Assembly (NCBI RefSeq): GCF_954871325.1
Contig: NC_088777.1
Coordinates: forward strand, 48,027,366-48,091,365
Length of the DNA: 64,000 nucleotides
Origin: Gordionus sp. m RMFG-2023
Lineage: Eukaryota; Nematomorpha; Gordioida; Chordodea; Parachordodidae
Reading direction: 5' to 3'
The notes beneath the pieces were generated by a model. The model saw only the letters and a list, made by a program, of their open reading frames with translations, was not told where the DNA came from and made no database searches. The translations under genes were made by a program, and so were the position numbers. Of this stretch, positions 25,695-37,750 are shown piece after piece. Positions within the stretch are counted from its first letter, which is position 1. The number at the start of each line of letters is the position of its first letter.

Positions 25695-25896
25695 GGTTGT
25701 AAAACATTTTCATATATTTGTAACAACTTTCTTATAAAATTGTTTAGCCTGATGTAAATATTGTAAGACTAAGAGAACCCCATCCTAAAGGAATGGAAGA
25801 TATGCCCTAATATTACATAGTAAAAACAACATTTACAGCAAGTTAATTTTATAAGAAAGTTGGTGCAAATATATGCAAATATTTTTTAATACAACC
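25695..25896. mobile_element. MITE family E: long inverted repeat
   Basis: The left arm 25695-25748 (starting GGTTGTAAAACATTTTCATA) and the right arm 25840-25896 are complementary over about 50 bp with a few mismatches. The shared core is CAACTTTCTTATAAAATT. The spacer is about 90 bp. The strict arm-spacer-arm layout without coding content fits a MITE. Only one copy was seen. Confidence 0.6.
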
Positions 25897-25899
25897 AAA

Positions 25900-28080
25900 T
25901 CATATTAAATACCGTATAATACCAAAATGATTATATTAATAAATATATTTATGTATCGTTATCAATCACGATATTTTTATTATTACATATTATCTAATGA
26001 TCAATTAGAGGAACTGTTTTTATTATTTAATAAAGATATTTTAATTTATAGTGTTTTAATTAAATAAAGGGGGGGGGTTGAACCGTTTCAAACACTGAAA
26101 ATCGAGTTTTGATTGAATGAGTGTTACTTGCGTGACAACTTAAAAAACTTTAAATATTTATCTTGTTAATCCAATCCCAAAAAAATATAACCCCCCCCCG
26201 TCCCGTCTTTCCAAACTAATTCGGCCAATCGCCAATAAAATAGAAAGTAAACTTTCTTTTCCCACATTTTATTTTTCTTCGAATAATATTATTATTATTT
26301 TACTAATAACTACTTATCGATTTTTTCAAAGTATTTGGTGGTATACTAAACATAATTTATTTCCCCACTAGGAAAAAGTGAAAGAAAAAAAAACCAATTA
26401 AACTTTTCTAATAAAATAAACCTTTTTTTTTCTAGAAAAATAAAATTATAATAATTAATAGCGAGATAATATCGCCGGATTTTTTATGTGTCGTTTTAAA
26501 AAAAGAATTGAATTAAAATTAAGTTTAAAAAAATTAATATTAGCCAATCAAAAATGAATTCAGAACCAGAGATCGGAAATGGGATCGCTTAAGATTTTAG
26601 AAAAACTGAAGCGGAATGATGACACTATTTAAAATAAAGCGATTTCTGGAAAGTTCCAGTGGTTTAATTTTTTTTTGTTTGAATAAATAAGCTAAGCCTA
26701 TTCTTAAAATATAAAACTATTGCTCTTGATATAGTTGTACACAAATTCTAATCTTCCCCGTTCGGTTCCAAATCTCTGATTCCTCACAATCTTGTCGGTA
26801 TATCTTTTTACTTTTTTTCTTATTTTTTTATGTTTGAGAATTTGATAATTTGTTGCCCACGCTTAGGTTTAGGGGGGGGGGTGAAATTACATATTTTCTA
26901 ATTTATAACCATTTTAGCTTAGTAAAACAATTTTTGCCCTTCTAAAACCTCTTTGAAATAATTAAGTTGTTTGAAAAGAATTTCACTTACTACTTCAAAA
27001 TATTTCGATTTCGAATTTTTTTTTAAAAAAAAAAAGCTTTGCGTATGCTCGAATAATAAAATCCCGAATGTTGATGTATTTAGATCTATTACTAGCGTAA
27101 TAAACCTCATTATTATTTAGGAAAACCGAAAATAAATTCACCGCCAAAGGCTCATTCCCCTTCGCCGCGAATTCGCGCTAACTTTGAATGCAGGGTTATT
27201 ATGCTTTTAAAATATATAGTTAATAAATTGAATCAAAAGGAAGTTCTAGAAAAAATTTGTCAAAAAAAAATATTCCTCATTTATATTTAAAGTTCAAAAC
27301 ATTTTAATATTTTTTAAATTTAAAAAATATTCTAAAAAAATTTAAATTGAAGATATTTTAGGAATCGTGAGCATTTCAAAAATCAACAATTTTTTTAAAA
27401 CGCGATTTAAGACAAAGGCTATAACAGCAGATCTTTTAGGCGTGCGCGCATAATGTTAAAAGATAGGAAGCCGAAAATTGGGCGTTGCAAAATATCGGTT
27501 TAAAAATTAGAATATTTCGAGCTTGCACAAAAAATTTTTTTTATCGTCTGCTTATTATTATTTGATCTTGAATAATTTAAAGGTAATAGAATATTTTTAA
27601 AATATGTATATAATACCTAGGTATAATTTATAACTGTATAATATATATATGATATGAGGATTTAATATTTTTTATAATGAGTAATGAATGACTATCAAAA
27701 TTTTTAAACGATATTTAACGCTTTGTAATGGCATTGGCCTAAGTTTATTTGATTAGACCTTAACCATAATTTCTGATGGGAGAGGATGCGAGGGCTAAAA
27801 TTTATTTAAATTTGCATATAGTCCATATACCAAAATATGGCCGGATTCATAGTGGGATCCGATCCAGCACGATTTAACAGCTGATTGATTTCTAAAATCT
27901 TATTATGTGATCAATTTTTCTTTATTGATCTGATTAATAATCTAAAAAACATTGATTTTTGTAAATAAAAATGATCTCATAGACATATTTTAAAAATCGA
28001 ACAGCTTTTAAATCGTATCATATTGGATTTCACTATGAACTCTTACAAAACTAAATGTTAATAGTTTATTTATATCGATG
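25900..28080. other. AT-rich sequence, nothing recognised except one palindromic relic
   Basis: No gene was seen. G-runs lie at about 26068-26077 and 26871-26881, and a C-run at about 26192-26201. Near 27133-27192 a small self-complementary block (AATTCACCGCCAAAGGC ... GCGCTAACTTTGAATGCAGG) resembles the hairpins at 51852 and 63557. Confidence 0.4.
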
Positions 28081-28083
28081 TAT

Positions 28084-28190
28084 AGTCTTGCAGCTAGGTT
28101 CGGCCCGGTTTTAAATTTATTTTCCATTTTCAATCCCGGCCTTGGTTATATTTTTTTTAAGCCTGGACCGGATTTTAAAATTTTGATTAT
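28084..28190. mobile_element. GC-rich family C, fragment
   Basis: Contains AGGTTCGGCCCGGTTTTAAA, then an AT spacer, then ATCCCGGCCTTGG and AAGCCTGGACCGGATTTTAA. These alternating CCGG/GGCC blocks match the longer copies at 38.8 and 45.3 kb. Confidence 0.55.
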
Positions 28191-28734
28191 TCGATGTGTT
28201 CTGCATGGATTTGTAAAGATTTTGTTGTTTTAAATAATTTTGACTGTAGTATAATAATATGAGACAACAATAAATGATTGTGAATTTACAACTGATAATA
28301 GTCTCCGAAATATCAAAAATATAATTAATAAAAATTTTCATTAAACTATTTTTAATGAAATAATAAAATGGTGATCCAAAGCATATTTTCGAATTTATGA
28401 AAGTTTATTCATTTTTTAAAGTTCGAAAAATTTAATCACTTTTAAGCTAGTTTATAAATTTGTGAAATTTTTATTAAAAAAAAGTAAGAAATAATAAATT
28501 TATATTTTTCAAAAAGAAATGGGAAAATCAGAGTTAGATTCGTTTTAGGTTCCAGAAATTAACCTTTAGATAAAGGTTCACGGAAGTTCAATAATAAAAA
28601 TATTGGCAAATTCAATATTCGTTTCTTTATTTCAATCCTGCATTTTGAGAGAGATAAATAGAAATCACCTCTTATGTATCTTTTTTCAAAAATGATTGCT
28701 AGACTTTCTATTTTTATAATGATAAAATATCAGA

Positions 28735-29580
28735 AGGGTCGTAGTCAGGAATTTCCAGCTGGGAGGGGGCAACTGTTTACTTAGGGGGGCCAATACTTTT
28801 TTGAAATAAAACAGATAGTTAAGCACTTATAGAAATATATTGTTATTTTTATTATAAATTTGTAATCGACGATTTTTATTTATTAAATTTTAACATAAAT
28901 GAATTAAAAGCTAAATTTCTGTATTATATCCATAAGCTATTGATACTATATTTTGTTTACGTCGATCTTTCCATTCTCTAGGGTTTGATAGAATTCTCTT
29001 TAGTGTAGAGAATGAGACCTCACAAAAATCCGTTGATACATGATGATGTGTTGATGATATAGCACTAGGAGAAGATGATAATTAACTACTTTAGTCTTTA
29101 TTTTCCAATGAATAAAATTCATAATAGTTTAAGAAAATTATAATAATTATTGTTTTATATAGTATATATATTTAAAGAAAATATGCATAGGGTTAAATAT
29201 GTTTTTTAGACTAAAGATATATTTTAAATTACATTAATAAAAATTTTTAAAAATAAAAACATATATGAACCCGTTTAAACTGATTTATATAATTCATGAA
29301 GATTTAGAAAAGTAAAAAATATCAAATTATATCGGTTCGGTTCGATACTCTGATCAAAATGGAAATTATTTATAAATTAAATGGAAAGTATAAAATTAAT
29401 TTGGTAAGAATTATAAATTTGCAAAACTTTAAAAAATAATGTTTCATACTAAAATTACGAAGTTTTGAGATTTTTTAAAATATATTTAACGCAATCATAG
29501 TTGTTAATATTTACATTTATTAATAAATCAGCTCGGGTTTTTATTTTTAGGGCCTCCTCCCCCCGGATTTTTAAAATAAT
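28735..29580. mobile_element. Possible hAT-type non-autonomous element
   Basis: The left edge reads GGTCGTAGTCAGGAATTTCC followed by a G-rich block, close to the left end of the hAT element at 6527. About 830 bp away, a C-rich block (CCTCCTCCCCCCGG) faces it in inverse orientation. No transposase reading frame was seen between them. The right boundary is uncertain. Confidence 0.35.
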
Positions 29581-30027
29581 ACAATGTTACGGCTATAATA
29601 TTCTCGAAACTTTTAGTCAATAATTTGTTTATTTTTTTAAAGCGACGTTTCGCATCACCTCGACATCGTTAGATTATTTTATACCAAAGCGTCGCGCACC
29701 TATACTTTGATTTCGAAATATTTTTTTAAAATATATTAATGATTTTTTTTTCTATACTAAACTTGGCATCTGGATAATGTCTTATCATCTTCAGCGAATT
29801 GTTAAAAAAAAAATTTTTTTTTAGGATGTAAAATAAAAATAAATACGATATAAATGCATAGTTGAAAATTCAATTTAATTATATGACACCTTAGCGTGAA
29901 AAAAAAGGACAATTTATACACACAACACAACGAAATCCTCCATAAGGTTTTACTAATACTTAAGAGAAAGGTAACATATTTGTCAACGTGTAGAAGGATT
30001 TTATTCATTGGCCAGAATTATAGTGTG

Positions 30028-30217
30028 GTATTTAGCCTTGTTAAACGGCTCGATTTGAGCCGATTTTTAAAAACGTCTAACTCAATATTTTAGCCAGAAA
30101 AATATTGTCTGAGCCTCAAACCTTTGTGCCGCATATGAGCAAAATCTTAAGGCTTGCATAAAATATTGAGTTAGTCGTTTTTAAAAATCGGCTCAAAATA
30201 ATCTGACAACACCAGTG
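30028..30217. mobile_element. MITE family A, copy
   Basis: Left CCTTGTTAAACGGCTCGATT, then GAGCCGATTTTTAAAAACG and AACTCAATATTTTAGCCAG. Right TATTGAGTTAGTCGTTTTTA, ATCGGCTCAAAATAATCTG and ACAACACCAG. The inner core CCTTTGTGCCGCATATGAGC is kept, and the central CTCGAGATTTCG block is shortened. Confidence 0.75.
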
Positions 30218-30964
30218 GTCATGCATTAGGTCATATTTTGGCTATATATAAAATATTCTCAAATGACCATTTTATTTTAAACTACCTTTATTCTCTGTGA
30301 AACACTGATTTCCACTAGATGACAATAGTTTTTACGAAATCTTAGAATATATATGTAATCGACATATACGGAACGATTTGAACCACTTCCCCCCTTGTTC
30401 AAAAATAAAATATTTATAGGTCCATCTACATAATTTGAAGACTCTTGGGATCCTTTGCATCTGTTAAAATTTGATCTATTACGGGGGGTTACGGGAGTGC
30501 TTATGATACATCTTAATTTGAATAAGTTCATACACTATACACACTTGTAGGATTTATTTAGAAATTATTATTGGAAAGAAAGTAAGATACTAATTATTAG
30601 ATTTATTAAAAAACCATGATTTTGTTTATTATAAGTTTTTAAAATTATGTAATGTAATTCACGCTGATTTACTTTTCAAAAAAAAAAAATATTTAACACG
30701 TAAACGTAACTTTTTTTAAAAAAAATTGTTAGATTCAAACATAAGGTTTGGATAAGAAGAAAATTTTTTTTTTACAAACCTTAAATTTTAACTGAAATTC
30801 GAAAACATAAATTAGGCTAATTGATCCATTAAAATTTCTGCACATAGTAAATTTTTTTAAAATAAAACATTTACATTTTGCAAATGAAACAAAGAAATAT
30901 TAGGATTAGATAAAATAAACATATTGTTGAATTTTTTTATGGGGATTTTTAAGTATATTTTTTT

Positions 30965-31262
30965 GCAGCGACCCGCGGTGTTCATATTTCAGGTTCGAAC
31001 CCGGATTTCAAACCATTTATTTTCTGGTTCGGACCCGGATATGAAATCTTTCAAACACGGTTTTAGGACCAGAACATTTTAAAAATATCTTTGATCATTT
31101 ATGTAAATTGAAAATATGAACAATAATTGAATATTAAACGCTTAATTACAGTATTTCGACCAGTTTAAATTTATTTTTCAAAAATCGGCCACATCTGGAT
31201 TCATTTTTAAAATTAAATTACGGTCTGGGTCATAGACCCGGGCAGTCTTTCTAGCCCCATGA
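30965..31262. mobile_element. GC-rich family C, diverged copy
   Basis: The left part has GCGACCCGCGGTG, AGGTTCGAACCCGGATTTC and GGTTCGGACCCGGAT. The right part has CGGCCACATCTGG and GGTCATAGACCCGGGCAGTC. Between them is an AT-rich middle. The arrangement of paired CCGG blocks around an AT core matches the better-kept copies. Confidence 0.5.
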
Positions 31263-31389
31263 TATTTTGTATCCTCCATTAGAAAAGGATCGATCTATTA
31301 TTTACAATTGAATAAGGAACCTTTCCCGTATTGATGTTTTTTTTATGTCTTTCAGTATGATTTAGGTTGGATTAGTTGAAGAATAATCA

Positions 31390-31510
31390 GTGTTGCAATT
31401 TTTAATTAATATTCTCTTTAGTGTTACCCAAGCTTGCTTAATATATCTAGGGCTAAAATATTGAGTTAGCCGTTTTTAAAAATCTAGCCGTGTAATTAAA
31501 CAATGTTACC
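31390..31510. mobile_element. MITE family A, right-hand fragment
   Basis: GGGCTAAAATATTGAGTTAG, CCGTTTTTAAAAATCTAGCC and GTAATTAAACAATGTTACC give the right half and end of family A. A CAGTGTTGC left-end relic lies at 31389. Confidence 0.6.
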
Positions 31511-33685
31511 ACCCTCCCCACTGGATTATATGTAAATATGAAAACTAATCGATAGATTTGATTATAACCAGAAAGTTTTTTTAAAAAAAAATTAATTTAT
31601 TTTTTAATATAAACGTAATATAATATTCCATAAAATTATCAACATGTTCACTCATGTATTTTAAAAAAAACATAAATTAAAAATAAGATTTTGAAAACCC
31701 TAAAATTTTAATATTGCGATAACATTTATTTTTAAAATGTATGGTGTCCTAAGTCTATTACATAACTCAAATTTCGCGACAGATGGAATGCCTTGTTGAA
31801 GTCTAGGAGAGGGAGGGTTCACATTCTTCGATATCCCTCGCGTAAATTATTCCCCTTTATATTTATATAACGTTTAATCCGTTATTAATTAAAAATCGCA
31901 ATTAGATTTTTATAAATATTTTGTATTTATTATTTATTTTCTGGCGATTTTTTTTTACCGATTAAGTAAAGAGTTCATTTATGATAAATTTTTATATTAA
32001 TTGCCATTTGGCAGCCCCTAAAAATAGTATAATTTTAACGGTTAGGTGTCGCTGCTTCACCCACTTCTTCGTTTGAACGGGCCCCTGCATGTAAAGGAAT
32101 ATGCCAATGTTAGAAATTTTTTTTTAAAACGGCATATAATATTAAAGTATATGGATTATGGAAGGATACATTATACAGGCTTCCCGGAGAGAAGGATTTA
32201 TACATTAGAGAAAACTCTAAGCACTATTAGTTCGATTTAATAAAGAAAAAAATACAACTAAAATGGCGCCATGCACCTTGAAATTTTCCCCCAATGATTT
32301 TTATTTAATATAAAAAAAACTGGAGATATATTACCGATAATATCAGATCCAAGAGACCTTTCCACAATCCTAAAATATTCTCGAAAAAAAACTGGGCTAT
32401 TGCATCCAAATTTAGTTTATTTTACGAATAGTTATTTTGTGGGCCAAATTAGTCAGATACGATTTTAGCTGATTTGATTTCCCAAACTCGATCTGAATGC
32501 GGTGGACAACCTTTTTTCGGAAACCGTTCTTTCTTATTTTTTGGGGGTATCGGTTATCAGCCAATATCGTTACATTTGCTTAATCATATCCGGCTTATAT
32601 CTCTCTTGATAGCGGTAAAATCATGTCGGATCAAGTTCGAATACTATGCTCAAAATGTTTTAAAACATTATTTTATTACTTTTTTCAATCTAGATTTCAT
32701 ATTTTCAAGCATTTTAAATAGAAATAGAGATGTATTTTTTTTAAAAAAAAATTTATCCCAATATTATTTTAACATCTTAGACCTTATTTTGAATTGTAAA
32801 TGATTTATATGCTTGGCTGTGTTTTTAATAAAACTTTTAATTCTTTCAAAATCTTAAAAAAATTTAAGTGGGACAAATTTAATCAATATTTTTCTTCTCG
32901 ATTGAGTTATTGGTTTTTAAATATATATATATTTTCTACCTTTTCTACCAACCCCGCAAAAAAAAATTTTTTTTTTATTAAATAAAAATGTCATATTTCT
33001 TCAACCGTTTCTAATTGCCCCTTTTTCCCTTTAAAGAATAAAATATATTTATATAAAATTATAATTCCATTTATCAATAACATTATTTACATCGAATATT
33101 GTAGGAATATAATATAAGTTAGATTTTTCATTATGAAAATCGATTTACTAACTAAGTACTACAGCACAAAGGAATGATGGGAAAGGGGGGATGTGGTTTT
33201 GTGGTCTTATAAAAAAAATATATTTTTAAATCCTTATTTATTTTTTTTTACCAAATGAAATCCAATTATTACGCGAAACTTAATTTATAATTCTTTATTG
33301 AAGATGAAATATTCATAAAAGACGTGGGGCGACATGGGGAGGTAGTATATTATATAAGATTATAATGTATATTTTTTTTAATATAAATAAGCCAAAATCA
33401 AGATTACAAATAAAATGTTACCCTCCCTTTTTCTCCCCTTTTGTGGATTTTGCTTAAACCATGTTGTTTAATCGAGCATTTAATAAAAGTTATTATAATT
33501 TTATTTATTATAAAATACAATGATAAAAAAAAAAGAAATCTTTTATCGGTAGATTACATACGCACGCAAGTTATTCAACCAAAAAAATTTTGACCCTTAA
33601 TGGCCCCCTATACTTTTTCTTTTAAGATGTAATTTATAATTCGATTTCTTTATTTTTTAAAAAAAATATATAATATTTTAATGCT
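31511..33685. other. AT-rich sequence, no supported gene
   Basis: AT-rich with many homopolymers. A stretch at about 32440-32620 reads through on the + strand (SECGGQPFFGNRSFLFFGGI), but it has no homologue I can recall and no convincing splice sites. I do not call a gene. Confidence 0.4.
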
Positions 33686-33689
33686 AAAT

Positions 33690-33930
33690 TTGGGATAACC
33701 GAGTAAGCAGAGAGAGAAGGCTAAACGTCACTCCCGGGCCTAACGGACACGCTTCATTCCGATTTAAGCGCGTTTCGTTGCATTTATTGACCACACTATT
33801 GTAGCATGATATCGCTATGGTTAGAGAATTATCTAACCATATTTCTGGCCATATGACACTAGCAGCGTTGATTATCAATGCTGCCTGACCTAAAGCGTCC
33901 TACTCATCCAATCTCAGTTTAAATGTCCCT
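33690..33930. other. GC-elevated island with two hairpins, unassigned
   Basis: About 240 bp with markedly higher GC than its surroundings. It contains GGTTAGAGAATTATCTAACC (33818-33837), a perfect short stem, and AGCAGCGTTGATTATCAATGCTGCC (33860-33884), a second perfect stem. The minus strand is open over most of it. It may be a piece of an unrecognised mobile element. Confidence 0.35.
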
Positions 33931-34016
33931 CTGAATGAATCCCCTCATAAAAAAATATAAGATTAAGGTGGTGAACTTTATAACAGGTTATTGACAAAAC
34001 TTATACCATTAGAAAC

Positions 34017-34112
34017 TTGAGATTTCGTATTCTCGAAGCTTAGATAATATTTTTTAGCTCGAATCTTGATTTAACCGTTTTTTTTAAATAAATCGAGGTC
34101 AGTAAACAAAAC
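34017..34112. mobile_element. MITE family A, short relic
   Basis: CTTGAGATTTCGTATTCTCG, AAGCTTAGATAATATTTT and GATTTAACCGTTTTTTTTAA resemble the core-to-right part of family A, strongly decayed. Confidence 0.35.
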
Positions 34113-34244
34113 CATATCATTTTCTATTTTATTTTTTTAAGCCCTAGCCCGGACAGAATTAAGACCTAATTGCGGGGGGCTCTACTATAGATACAATTCA
34201 ATTTTCAACCATAATCCCATTCTCAATGATAATTATTGACGAAC

Positions 34245-34385
34245 AAGGAGTTGCGTGGTTTTTTTAAATAAAAATATGGCAGTCCAAATTTGAAAGAAAC
34301 TATTATAAATTAAAACGCCTTAAATGTTAACGGATTTTCTCGTGCACGCTCTTGTAGATTGAGGCGAATAAACGCAAATCTACAA
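34245..34385. mobile_element. MITE family B, fragment
   Basis: GCAGTCCAAATTTGAAAGAA, ACTATTATAAATTAAAACG, TTTTCTCGTGCACGCTC and TTGTAGATTGAGGCGAATAA follow the same order as in the family B copies at 12.0 and 40.4 kb. Confidence 0.55.
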
Positions 34386-34824
34386 AATTTAATATTTATT
34401 AAAGAAAAACAAAATATTATAATAACATATGCATGCTGGTTTTAAAAAAAAATAATTTTTTTGGAACTCTTTAGGAAATTGACCCTTCTCTCGAAAATCA
34501 GGGGGTGGAAAAAAATTTATTGAAAAAAAAATTATATTTGATCCTTGTGGGATTTTTTTTTAAAAAGATATTATGCTAAGCCCCTTTTTATAAATATTAT
34601 CCCATCCTTTCGAAAGTGGATTGACAATTTAATGGTGTAATATTGGGTCTATTTAAAAACGGAAATACTTTTGATCAAATCGAATAATTGACCATTCAAA
34701 TTCGTTTTTGAGTAGGTCTAAATTAATATAAATAAAGTATATTTTATTTTGTGGACCAGTTTGTGATAGCATATCAGCTTAGAGTGGGAAGGTGGTTAAA
34801 ATTAATAAAAATGCAACTTAAGGA

Positions 34825-35045
34825 TTCAGATAAATCACGTGGTTGTACTGATTTAACCCCTAGTTTTCGAGCCAATCATTTTGTAAAATATATTATATTT
34901 TTTGCGTTACGTTATACCTCAGCCATAAGGTTTCAGGTATACCACGTGATTGAGCTCTCTTCCACCCCCCTCTCCCAGTTTCCGAGCCAATCATTTTGTA
35001 AAATAGATCATACAGGTTAGTTAATGTTTAATTTTACCTCAACCA
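34825..35045. repeat. Tandem duplication, ~117-bp unit, two copies
   Basis: CACGTGGTTG (34837) and CACGTGATTG (34941) start two similar units. Both continue into GAGCCAATCATTTTGTAAAA (34870 and 34984), and both units are followed by TTACCTCARCC (34914/35034). The copies differ by a short C-rich insertion and several substitutions. Confidence 0.55.
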
Positions 35046-36396
35046 AAATTTTATATTTACTAATAATTCTATGAGCCAATATTGATTTTATTATTATTAT
35101 ACCAAAGAGAATGTTTTATTGTTTTTGTTTTTGTATTTTATATTAAATTTGATCATTTATTCGACTGCATAACCTTCCCTCGAATTATTACTTTTTAAAT
35201 ATATATTATCTCAGCCATTGTTTTTTTTTAAAAATATCTTTCCTCTAGGGAAATATGGGAATCATTTTTAGATCTATTTCGGATCAAATAATTTTTTTTA
35301 TATATATTGTTTGCATGTATTCAATTTATCTGGATTTCATCTGCTAGCTCTCAAAATGTCAAAATATTGATAAAATCGTTCGCATACACAATCAGTAAAA
35401 TAAGAAAAGAAAATACATATGATTTTATTTGTGATGCATTAGTCCAAAATTTCTCCGATACTAACATGAATAATGAATATACTAAATTTATCACATTTCT
35501 ACTATTTTTCGTAATATAAAGGGGGAATATAATCATTGCCAAGATGGAATTAAATTCTAATCCCAAGTGGGTCCATATTTTGAAAATAAGATTAATCTTT
35601 GCAAACCTTACCAAAATATTTCCATGCTTCTTGACACCAGTTTTTATTTTAATTATCGCATTTTTTTTGTTACAGTATTTTTTGCTCCCCACCCCTAAGT
35701 GATAATCGAACTATTTTTTGTTATGGTTAGGCTACTAAGCTACCTCTTTTTTTAACGAAATTTTTTCTTGGCATAATAGATGAAGAAAAATGAATCATTG
35801 CACGGATAAATCAAGTCCATATCAAGTTTCTAACCATACTCGTGATTTAACCCCCCCCCCTCCCCCGCAACATTCTTTATACCCAAAACTGATTTTTTTT
35901 AAACTCCACATCCCTTCCTTCATATCCAAAAAATGATTTCACTCATCTGGATCCTAAAAGCTGATATTCCATTTCCATAATTGTATCAGCATGACCCTTT
36001 TTTCTTGGGCAGAAATATTTTCTCTCATTTGTGTCTTTGCTGTCAGAGGACTGGGAATATAAATGCCAGAGAGGGGAATAATTTTAATCCAGGTCGGGCC
36101 TAAAATTTTTATCTCTGCAGGTATCTTAAATTTTGCCACGAAAAATATATTAATTTACGTGATTGACATTAGTTTATAGCTTTCCTAATTAAGCTTCAGG
36201 AATTTTAACCTCGATTTAGCGAAAATTTTGCTAACAGAAACTTTAATCAAACCAATTTTATGAGAAATGTCCGAACCCGCCCCTGATCAATGTTAATTTT
36301 ACGAAAAGTTCATAAATCGATCCTTGTTTGGTCTGCGATCTCAAAATTCCCAACCAACCAATTTTTAAATTTCTGAACCCTAATTAGGGCTCACTG

Positions 36397-36614
36397 TAGT
36401 GTTGTTAAACGGCTCGTTTTGAGCCGTTTTTTAAAAACGGCTAACTCAATATTTTAACCAGAAAAATATTGCCTAAGCCTCGAGATTTCTCTAATAGATG
36501 TCCAAAACCTTTGTTTCTTCTGCAAACAAAATCTTCTAGCTTGCGTGATAGTATTCTGGATGGAATATTGAGTTAGCCGTTTTTAAAATTCGCACGAGCC
36601 GTTTAACAACACTC
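36397..36614. mobile_element. MITE family A, best-preserved copy
   Basis: The ends are TAGTGTTGTTAAACGGCTCG and GAGCCGTTTAACAACACT, nearly perfect complements. The inner arms AAAAACGGCTAACTCAATAT and its partner ATATTGAGTTAGCCGTTTTT are perfect complements. The core reads GCCTCGAGATTTCTCTAATA, GATGTCCAAAACCTTTG, then AAAATCTTCTAGCTTGCGTG. It is 218 bp and non-coding. I use this copy as the family reference. Confidence 0.85.
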
Positions 36615-37625
36615 CTTGCTTTTTTTTAAAAGAAACATAGTGTTTATTTCCGAAATTAAAGTGACATTAAGAAGGATAAAAGACACAACTTTTTCGAAAA
36701 AGTCACTATTATTTTTAAAAAGTTAACACTGTACTACTATAGAAAAACTATATAATCGCAATCTCTCACGCCATTTGGCCATAGCTTTATCTAAAAAAAT
36801 TTAAAAAAATGCGCTGAAAATCGGTAGCAAACATTCAATTTTATATAAAACGGCTAATGCCATAATCTTAATATTATTACTGAATTAAATTTTTTTTTTC
36901 TTCTAAGTTTGTTGGTTCCAATGGAGTTGAGATTCTAATCAGTCAAAATCTAGAAGGAGAAGCAAAAATAGCCAAGATACTATTATTAATTTTATTTTAT
37001 TTTTTCAACCCGCATAGCTTTACTTACAACCTTCGATTTGAAATCCTCTTTTAAAAACAATCTTTTTTTTACTCAATTACATTATAAATTCATATTTTTT
37101 TTTTGTAAAATAAATTATTATTTCTTAATATATTAAAACATATTTTATTTACAAAATTTTTATAAGCCTTTTTCCCTATCATATTTTTATAAGGAAAAGA
37201 TTTTACAAAAATGAAAAACGATTTCCCTTTTCAAAAAATAAATCCTTAGCGGAGGAGACAACGACAAGAGATAGTTAATTATAATGAATCCTTCCCTCAA
37301 TTTTTATAGCTTTATTTCTAATTTTTCTAGTGACTTTTTAAATCAAAAAAATTTTATTTTTTTGAATAAATTGGATATTTATTTTTTTTGCGAAAAGGCG
37401 GGGGGGGGGGGGGGATATCTTCTTCTTTATCCAAAAAATAATAATCCAAAAATGCTCAAAAAAAATACAAAATATTAATCAGATTCAGAAATTATATTAT
37501 ATATTATTATAATTTATTCATATATTTTATTTTTTAGCATACCACTTACTATATCCTTATTGATCTATTTTATTTTATTTCTTATTTTGCTATTATTATG
37601 CTCTTAGATTTTTTTTAAAAATAAA
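36615..37625. other. AT-rich sequence with a long G-run
   Basis: No gene was seen. A run of about 14 G lies at 37400-37414. Otherwise AT-rich. Confidence 0.5.
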
Positions 37626-37627
37626 TC

Positions 37628-37750
37628 AGCGAAACTTTTGCGCGAATTAAATTTTTTCGAACTCTAAGCCCGACCGGCCCGGTCAAATTTGCTCGACCCC
37701 GGGACCGAATTCTTATTTCTACAAACCAGTCGATCGACCCCGAATAATAT
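37628..37750. mobile_element. GC-rich family C, fragment
   Basis: Contains CTAAGCCCGACCGGCCCGGT, TTTGCTCGACCCCGGGACCG and CCAGTCGATCGACCCCG, the kind of GC block that marks family C. Confidence 0.45.

Noticed and set aside
35307-35692. Overlapping plus- and minus-strand open frames
   Set aside because: The plus frame (SQNVKILIKSFAYTISKIRK...) looks mildly coding, but it shares the DNA with an equally long minus frame and has no recognised family. Left uncalled.
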